From positions 1 through 10,740 of the forward strand of contig JAEZHX010000121.1 of the NCBI GenBank assembly GCA_023436765.1: a stretch of DNA of 10,740 nucleotides, given 5' to 3'. Position numbers and translations under genes: made by a program. Shown piece after piece: positions 7,144 through 10,740 of this stretch; the stretch's first letter is position 1; every line of letters begins with the position of its first letter. This DNA is from Bacillota bacterium (GTDB lineage: Bacteria; Bacillota; Clostridia; Lachnospirales; Lachnospiraceae). The notes beneath the pieces were generated by a model. It was not told where the DNA came from, did not search any database, and worked only from the letters and a program-made list of their open reading frames with translations.

Positions 7144-7153
7144 GTAAATAGTT
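7124..7153. repeat. inverted repeat overlapping the HD-GYP promoter
   Basis: AACTATTT (7124-7131) and AAATAGTT (7146-7153) are perfect 8-base complements separated by 14 bases, with centres 22 bases apart, about two helix turns. As RNA the AT-rich stem would be weak and lacks a T-run, so it is a poor terminator. Its position over the -10 suggests an operator, but this is inference. Confidence 0.4.
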
Positions 7154-7196
7154 AGTATATGACTAGATTATTACTTCGGAGGAAATGGTTTAAACC

Positions 7197-9167
7197 ATGA
7201 AGAATGCAAATTTACTTGGATTTATTAGAAAAAGCGGAATTGGAATCCTGCTGGCTTTTATCTCAGTACTACTCTGCTTTATCCTGCTGCTGGACATCTC
7301 AAATAAGAAGGATCAGGAGGATAAGCTGATTATTAATATCTTCGGCAGACAGAGGATGTATACCCAGATGATGGCCAAGGATTCCAGCAGCCTGTATGCG
7401 TTGATAAAGGACTTGGAGGATGAGAGGATTAGTTATTCTGATGATGCAGTCAGGGACATATATAATGAATATAAGGATAACTTAAGAAAGACACAGAATG
7501 ACTTCTCTATGAACCTGCAGGCATTGGAGGAGGGGTATCTTCAGATAGAAAATAATCGTATCGATATCAGAGACTCTATTAAAGAAGTGGCGCCTTACCT
7601 GGAGGATCTCAATGCTTTATGGAAAGAATTCAGCCGGTCTGTTCAAGTGATTCTCCAAGCAGAAAATATCACGGATCAAATGACGGAGGCTGCTACCTAT
7701 ATTAATCTCAACAATGTAAAGCTTCTTGAGCTGTGCGATCAGATTCAACAGGTTATTCTGACAAATTCGATCGACACCGCCCAGGCTATGACAACAGTAT
7801 TCTATCTTCTGATAGGTATATTAAGTATACTAATGATTCTTGCTGTCATTAACCTGATGAAGTTCATTATACTTCCGTTCAACCGGCTCTACCGGGGGAT
7901 CTCCGACATCGGACTGGAAAACTATCAGATCAAGTCAGATCTTCCGCCCGGTGAGAAGGTGATACCCGTACTGGAAGAGATTAATACCATGTTCCTGAAG
8001 ATTAATAATTTGATTAACCTAATTGAGGACATGAATAGCCACTCCTCCTTCACAGACAGTTTAGACTATATCAACAGAACCTTCTCCCGCATCATCCCCT
8101 ATAACTATATCGGAATAGCCATACTGGATGATACCAAGAAACTGCTGCGGGCTTCCTATGGTGTATCGGATGGTACTGTAAACGGAATGCCTGATAAGAT
8201 TGTCGGACATGCCTGGCGAATCACTGAAACAAGCCTCGGCAGACTCATAGAGACCGGAGAAACCAGGATTATCAACGACCTTGAGAAATACTGTGAGGGA
8301 AGACCCATAAAGACCTATAATCAGATTATTCTGGAGGCGGGGATAAAGTCCTCTATTACCTTACCTTTGAAGGTCTCCCATAATCCAGTCGGAATCATCT
8401 TCTTCTCCAGTACCCAGAAGGATGTTTACAAGGAAGAGCATATTAATTTCCTGAAGACGCTTGTGAACAGCATCGCCGTCAGCTTTAATCAGAACATCTT
8501 TATCAACGATCTGGTCTTAAGCAGTATTCTGGCACTCGCTAAGCTGGCAGAAGCCAGGGATGAGGATACAGGGGAGCACCTGGATCGGATGAAGCAATAT
8601 TCCAGGCTCATTGCTGAGTTACTGTTTGAGAATGGGGTCTATCCCGGTGAGATAACACCGGAGTATTTTGATCAGATCGAACGCTTCAGCCCACTTCACG
8701 ATATTGGTAAGGTCGGTATCCGAGATGGTATCCTGTTGAAACCGGGGAAGCTTACCGAAGAAGAATATGAAGAGATGAAGCAGCATACCCTGTACGGCGC
8801 CAGAGTACTTCGGGCAGCGGAAGAGAATATAGCCAGAAGGGGCAGACATCTCTTCGGACTGGGAATAGAGATCGCAGAAGGCCATCACGAGAAGTGGGAC
8901 GGATCAGGTTATCCGGCAGGAAAGAAGGGACTGGAGATCCCCTTAAGCGCCAGGATAGTAGCATTGGCAGATGTCTTCGATGCCCTGACCAGCAAGCGTC
9001 CGTATAAGGAGGCCTTCTCCTTCGATTTATCGATGAGTATTATTGAAGAAGGAATGGGGAAGCATTTTGACCCGAATATCCTGGAGGTATTCCTGGCCAG
9101 TCGGTCACGGGTGAAACAGATGTATGAGGAATTCGCGGCAAAGGAGAAGGACGAATTGGCTTCTTGA
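7197..9167 (+). CDS. membrane-bound HD-GYP c-di-GMP phosphodiesterase with PilJ-like sensor and GAF domain
   Basis: A 656-residue signalling enzyme. Order: helix 1 (about 15-33); an outside sensor region with a PilJ-type N-terminal motif, GRQRMYTQMMAK (50-61); helix 2 (about 201-226); a HAMP-like linker (227-280); a GAF domain (about 285-432); an HD-GYP domain (about 440-640). Key HD-GYP residues are present: His461 in DTGEH, HD at 501-502, His530, HHEKWDGSGYP (563-573) and DVFDALTSKRPYK (592-604). It should be an active phosphodiesterase cutting cyclic di-GMP, which usually favours motility over attachment. Asp457 stands where some trinuclear HD-GYP enzymes have a Glu metal ligand. The start is fixed by an in-frame TAA at 7191-7193; GGAGG (7178-7182) is 14 bases upstream, unusually far. 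It is followed by a strong terminator. Confidence 0.92.
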   Translation: MKNANLLGFIRKSGIGILLAFISVLLCFILLLDISNKKDQEDKLIINIFGRQRMYTQMMAKDSSSLYALIKDLEDERISYSDDAVRDIYNEYKDNLRKTQNDFSMNLQALEEGYLQIENNRIDIRDSIKEVAPYLEDLNALWKEFSRSVQVILQAENITDQMTEAATYINLNNVKLLELCDQIQQVILTNSIDTAQAMTTVFYLLIGILSILMILAVINLMKFIILPFNRLYRGISDIGLENYQIKSDLPPGEKVIPVLEEINTMFLKINNLINLIEDMNSHSSFTDSLDYINRTFSRIIPYNYIGIAILDDTKKLLRASYGVSDGTVNGMPDKIVGHAWRITETSLGRLIETGETRIINDLEKYCEGRPIKTYNQIILEAGIKSSITLPLKVSHNPVGIIFFSSTQKDVYKEEHINFLKTLVNSIAVSFNQNIFINDLVLSSILALAKLAEARDEDTGEHLDRMKQYSRLIAELLFENGVYPGEITPEYFDQIERFSPLHDIGKVGIRDGILLKPGKLTEEEYEEMKQHTLYGARVLRAAEENIARRGRHLFGLGIEIAEGHHEKWDGSGYPAGKKGLEIPLSARIVALADVFDALTSKRPYKEAFSFDLSMSIIEEGMGKHFDPNILEVFLASRSRVKQMYEEFAAKEKDELAS

Positions 9168-9253
9168 TTAGGGAGGGCCGTTTGGCAGATAGAAACGATA
9201 AGCTTTCATGATGTTACGTTATAGTGACAGATATATGGTATGGATAGGTACAT

Positions 9254-9292
9254 AAATGGAAGCAGGAGCGGAACCGTTCCTGCTTCCATTTT
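9254..9292 (+). terminator. rho-independent terminator, probably bidirectional
   Basis: Fourteen perfect base pairs join 9254-9267 and 9278-9291. The inner bases add G-U, C-G and G-C pairs closing a GAAC loop. A T-run sits at the 3' foot on the plus strand, and the A-rich 5' foot gives TTT on the minus strand. It lies between converging genes (HD-GYP ending 9167, vWA ending 9358) and probably ends both transcripts. Confidence 0.9.
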
Positions 9293-9317
9293 AAAGTAAA
9301 GTATTTCGAGTAAGCGA

Positions 9318-9346
9318 TTGACATCGTGATCTAATAGTACTAAACT
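9318..9346 (+). promoter_or_regulatory. possible promoter pointing antisense into the vWA gene
   Basis: TTGACA (9318-9323), 17 bases, TAAACT (9341-9346): the same hexamers and spacing as the HD-GYP promoter candidate. It lies just after the terminator and points into the 3' end of the minus-strand vWA gene, with no sense gene in front of it. It may make an antisense RNA or be a chance match. Confidence 0.3.
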
Positions 9347-9357
9347 TTATTTGGGGA

Positions 9358-9966
9358 TTACTGTCGTTTCTTGTTGCGAAATTGGTCTGGTACACGCATC
9401 TCACTGACAATGGAACAGACCTGCTGATACATCCGATCAGTACCCTCTTCGGAGGCCTCATAACGAAAGGCACGGTCCGGCTGGATGCCAAGCTTATGGC
9501 TCTCCTTAGCTACATCGATATTCGCGCCCATAAAGATGAATTCCCAATGATAGATCTTCTGCTGCAGGGTAATCATATCGCTTACCCTATCATAAGAGAA
9601 CTCCCTGCTGGAGTTCTCCATACCATCCGTAGTGATTACGAAGATGATCTTCCCGGGGCGGTTCTCTTCCGGGATATGGGACATGCGAAAGCCGACATCC
9701 AGGATGGTCTTGCCGACCGCATCCAGAAGAGCGGTCGAACCGCGGGTGAAGTACTCCTTCTCGGTCAGAGTCACCTTGCTGGCATCCACGCCATTATGCA
9801 GAATCTCATATTTGTCATCAAATAGTACGGTGGTGAGTAAGGTTTGACCCAGCTTACACTGGGATTTTAGAAAGCCATTAAAGCCTCCGATCGTATCGTT
9901 TTCCAGCCCGGACATCGAGCCGCTGCGGTCAAGTAAGAAGATGATTTCGGTTAAATTCTGATTCAT
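9358..9966 (-). CDS. stand-alone von Willebrand factor A (vWA) domain protein
   Basis: A 202-residue protein that is almost entirely one vWA domain, with no signal peptide or membrane helix, so cytoplasmic. The metal-ion-dependent adhesion site looks complete: DRSGS (Asp13, Ser15, Ser17), Thr78 in RGSTALLDAV, and Asp114 in VITTDGMENSS. Such short proteins (TerY-like) are thought to bind partner proteins through the metal site rather than to catalyse anything. The ribosome binding site AAGGAAG is six bases before the ATG. It converges on the HD-GYP gene and is divergent from the helix-turn-helix gene at 10130; the shared 163-base region suggests joint control. The C-terminus is basic (RNKKRQ). 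The partner is unknown. Confidence 0.9.
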   Translation of the reverse strand: MNQNLTEIIFLLDRSGSMSGLENDTIGGFNGFLKSQCKLGQTLLTTVLFDDKYEILHNGVDASKVTLTEKEYFTRGSTALLDAVGKTILDVGFRMSHIPEENRPGKIIFVITTDGMENSSREFSYDRVSDMITLQQKIYHWEFIFMGANIDVAKESHKLGIQPDRAFRYEASEEGTDRMYQQVCSIVSEMRVPDQFRNKKRQ

Positions 9967-10000
9967 AAATAACTTCCTTTCTTTGGCTAATGTTTGGATT

Positions 10001-10033
10001 CAGTCAGAATACATTTACTAAGTATTCTGATTG
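10001..10033. repeat. inverted repeat (candidate operator) upstream of the vWA gene
   Basis: Arms CAGTCAGAATAC (10001-10012) and GTATTCTGATTG (10022-10033) are complementary over 12 bases with one G/T mismatch, around a 9-base spacer. Centres lie 21 bases apart, two helix turns, as for a dimeric regulator site. As RNA it would form a hairpin about 35 bases before the vWA start codon. There is no T-run, so it is not a terminator. Confidence 0.5.
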
Positions 10034-10117
10034 GTTATTGGGTTTAATATGATTGCTTCGATAGGTTGATTATATATTGTCTGAACGATAAAGTGGTCGC
10101 TTCACAGGCGACAATAT

Positions 10118-10122
10118 GGAGG
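10118..10122 (+). promoter_or_regulatory. ribosome binding site supporting a TTG start
   Basis: GGAGG (10118-10122) lies seven bases before TTG 10130, and the frame then stays open to the window edge. There is no in-frame ATG or GTG between the upstream stop (10082-10084) and this TTG. Confidence 0.8.
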
Positions 10123-10129
10123 GATACCC

Positions 10130-10740
10130 TTGAATATTCAATTACTTCGTGAACTGGAAGCATACATTGAGCATAATAGTGCGGAAGAGCTCTGCCTCAT
10201 GCAGGAGCAGGCATGCTTCAGATCGCAGCTGCAGCTTCCACACCATAGCATAGAGGAAAGCATTAAGAAAAAAGAAGATAGAGAGAAGCTTAAGAATTCA
10301 GATATGGATTTCAGTGCCTTTCGCAGGGATAAACAGATAACTGATTCAAGATGCAGTGCATTACCCGAAGAACCGGCAGCAATTCAGTTAAGCGAACCGA
10401 TTTCTCATAAATGTTCCTCCCGCAGCGCCCCAAAGGTACCAATGGAGTCGAAGGAGAAGGACCTAGAGGAATTTATTAAGAATCAAAAGAGCAAGGAAAC
10501 CTTCAGCACGAAGCTATTACAATACATCGATCAGACGGGTCATAGTGATGCAGAGATTTATAAGCGTGCCGGAATCGACCGCAGACATTTCTCGAAGATT
10601 CGCTGTGATAAGGATTACCAGCCAAGAAAAACAACGGTATTAGCCCTCTGCCTGGCCTTACAGCTGGATGAGAGTAAGTCGACGGAGCTGTTAAGTCTGG
10701 CCGGATATTCTCTATCAAATGGGGATACCGGTGACCTGGT
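10130..10740 (+). CDS. helix-turn-helix domain protein, TTG start (cut by window edge)
   Basis: The frame is open for 203 codons from TTG 10130 to the right edge. The beginning, MNIQLLRELEAYIEHNSAEE, is helical. Residues about 25-118 are charged, Ser/Lys/Glu-rich and probably disordered. Residues 123-195 form a compact helical domain: TFSTKLLQYIDQTGHSD, then AEIYKRAGIDRRHFSKI and LALCLALQLDESKSTELL. This resembles an XRE-like helix-turn-helix domain that I recall from Firmicutes, both alone and fused to the C-terminus of macro-domain proteins. Whether it binds DNA or protein is not shown. It is divergent from the vWA gene, so the two probably belong to one system. Few residues of the domain should be missing at the edge. 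Confidence 0.8.
   Translation, partial: MNIQLLRELEAYIEHNSAEELCLMQEQACFRSQLQLPHHSIEESIKKKEDREKLKNSDMDFSAFRRDKQITDSRCSALPEEPAAIQLSEPISHKCSSRSAPKVPMESKEKDLEEFIKNQKSKETFSTKLLQYIDQTGHSDAEIYKRAGIDRRHFSKIRCDKDYQPRKTTVLALCLALQLDESKSTELLSLAGYSLSNGDTGDL

Larger units (their letters stand above)
9967..10129. other. divergent control region between vWA and HTH genes
   Basis: These 163 bases must hold promoters in both directions. For the minus strand a perfect TATAAT sits at 10074-10069, without a good -35. For the plus strand TTGATT (10066-10071), 17 bases, TAAAGT (10089-10094) is a weak candidate. The inverted repeat at 10001-10033 would lie in the leader of the vWA message. Confidence 0.45.

Noticed and set aside
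7124..7153. Inverted repeat after the permease gene as a terminator
   Set aside because: The stem is only 8 AT-rich pairs with a 14-base loop and no T-run at its foot; it overlaps a promoter candidate instead.
9182..9211. TTG with GGAGG five bases upstream, opening a 9-codon ORF after the HD-GYP gene
   Set aside because: Too short to support, ends at once, and the GGAGG follows directly on the previous stop codon; likely chance.
9382..9825. Plus-strand open frame of 147 codons across the vWA gene
   Set aside because: It mirrors the vWA coding sequence, which has a full MIDAS motif set and a good ribosome binding site; the plus-strand protein has no recognisable features.
10503..10718. Minus-strand open frame of 71 codons at the right edge
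   Set aside because: Opposite strand of the TTG-started HTH gene, whose frame encodes a recognisable domain.

Overview
The window looks like chromosomal DNA from a low-to-moderate GC Firmicute, most likely a clostridial (Lachnospiraceae-type) anaerobe. The evidence is strong purine-rich ribosome binding sites (AAGGAGG, GGAGG), sigma-A-like promoters, ATG/TTG starts, a complete Bce-type peptide-sensing module, and a vWA gene next to a helix-turn-helix gene of a kind I associate with Lachnospiraceae. This assignment is inference; there is no rRNA or other marker gene.

Left part, minus strand (1-2268): a promoter with a perfect TATAAT drives a TM1586-like nitroreductase. It is followed, after a 126-base gap, by the ATPase of an ABC-2-type exporter and the start of its permease, which runs off the left edge. 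The ATPase stop codon overlaps the permease ribosome binding site. In the gap, a 19-codon TTG-started ORF with a strong ribosome binding site runs into the ATPase start.

Centre, plus strand (2300-7113): an extended -10 promoter, divergent from the nitroreductase promoter, leads into a four-gene module: OmpR-type response regulator, short-loop (intramembrane-sensing) histidine kinase, BceA-type ATPase and 10-helix BceB-type permease with an external domain of about 200 residues. By analogy with BceRS-BceAB, the transporter senses and counters a cell-wall-active peptide antibiotic and signals through the kinase and regulator to raise its own expression. Regulator/kinase and ATPase/permease reading frames overlap. 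A 133-base gap separates the two pairs and holds a candidate regulator-binding site (4345-4358).

Right-centre (7115-9292): a gene with its own promoter candidate encodes a membrane-anchored c-di-GMP phosphodiesterase (PilJ-like sensor region, HAMP-like linker, GAF, HD-GYP with all signature motifs). A strong hairpin terminator follows and probably serves both converging genes.

Right end (9358-10740): a stand-alone vWA protein with a complete MIDAS (minus strand) is divergent from a TTG-started gene with a C-terminal helix-turn-helix domain (plus strand, cut by the edge). The 163 bases between them hold a 12-base-arm inverted repeat that could be an operator. There are no tRNAs, rRNAs, CRISPR arrays, insertion sequences or phage genes, and no gene-free stretch longer than about 255 bases.
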